42,259 nt of DNA from Dendronalium phyllosphericum CENA369. GTDB taxonomy: Bacteria; Cyanobacteriota; Cyanobacteriia; Cyanobacteriales; Nostocaceae. Position 1 is the stretch's first letter, and every line of letters starts with the position of its first letter. The position numbers and the translations under genes are program-made. The DNA lies in assembly GCF_016056275.1 (NCBI RefSeq), contig NZ_JAECZA010000159.1, forward strand, positions 1 through 42,259. The letters are read 5' to 3'. Below the pieces are notes generated by a model. The model ran no database searches. It saw nothing but the letters and a program-made list of their open reading frames with translations, and had not been told where the DNA came from. This document shows positions 42,072-42,259 of this stretch, piece after piece.

Positions 42072-42259
42072 TTAGACGACAAGACGACGTAGCATAATTC
42101 TAGTCATAACAGCATATATGGCTGCTTCGCTCATTTCTGGGAGACGCTCATAATCTTTACTAAGACGATGGTACTGGTTCAACCACCCAAATGTTCTTTC
42201 TACTACCCAGCGTTTGGGGAGAACTTGAAATTCTTGCTCGGTACGCCGTATGACTTCAA
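42072..42259 (-). CDS. IS5-type transposase, C-terminal part (5' end outside window)
   Basis: The minus-strand frame from the window edge reads [60 protein letters not shown] and stops at 42072-42074. The [10 protein letters not shown] block is the DDE glutamate region (the E of DDE) of IS5-like transposases and also fits the IS427/IS1031-like group. The gene is intact as far as seen; whether the N-terminal part is whole lies outside the window. Confidence 0.85.
   Translation of the reverse strand, partial: EVIRRTEQEFQVLPKRWVVERTFGWLNQYHRLSKDYERLPEMSEAAIYAVMTRIMLRRLVV

Overview
The window comes from a filamentous, probably heterocyst-forming cyanobacterium of the Nostoc/Calothrix/Tolypothrix type. 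The evidence is the very high density of HIP1 octamers (GCGATCGC), the phycobilin lyase CpcT, a phylloquinone (men) cluster, XisH/XisI proteins, a Mo-nitrogenase C-terminal-domain protein, and heptanucleotide tandem repeats (STRR) and small dispersed palindromic repeats between and inside genes. The species cannot be named from this sequence. No tRNA, rRNA or CRISPR array was seen.

Layout. Positions 1-8.4 kb: tail of an unknown gene, a secreted TPR protein, cpcT, a secreted pentapeptide-repeat protein, a TPR-M48 membrane protease, a small gene graveyard (mazG tail copy and aldehyde dehydrogenase remnant), mazG and a DUF2227 membrane protein, then a repeat-rich gap. Positions 8.4-17.7 kb: TerB/Mo-nitrogenase-C protein, obg, a DUF2281/PIN toxin-antitoxin pair, a Uma2 endonuclease, an HGSNAT-like membrane acyltransferase, a PrxQ/Bcp peroxiredoxin, the ribosome hibernation factor LrtA/HPF, lipB, proA and an overlapping xisH-xisI pair. 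Positions 17.7-23.0 kb: phylloquinone genes, menF divergent from menA-menC-menE. Positions 23-27.5 kb: small accessory genes, a DUF2281/PemK toxin-antitoxin pair beside a palindrome array, a caspase-GUN4 fusion and small unknown genes. Positions 27.5-30.5 kb: the MenI-type thioesterase, a HopA1-family protein and an APH-type phosphotransferase, all on the minus strand. Positions 30.5-36.4 kb: a 1.25-kb gap without convincing genes, a TMEM14 protein, then a DUF815 ATPase, a coiled-coil TerB-C protein and a BrxD-like (DUF2791) ATPase on the plus strand. Positions 36.4-42.3 kb: a serine hydrolase remnant, a methyltransferase, a degenerate alpha/beta hydrolase, an SDR protein, a histidine kinase, a 312-bp MITE-like element and the end of an IS5-type transposase.

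How the genes work together. MenF, MenA, MenC, MenE and MenI are five steps of phylloquinone synthesis for photosystem I. Two of these genes (menC, menE) carry in-frame pieces of dispersed repeats, and MenI has a repeat-derived tail. The APH plus HopA1 pair matches the split kinase/lyase pair of class V lanthipeptide and thioamitide RiPP pathways, but no precursor peptide was found nearby. The TerB-C plus BrxD-like ATPase pair looks like part of a DNA-processing or defence module whose helicase is not present here.

Functions are inferred from reading translated sequences and motifs. No database search or folding was run.
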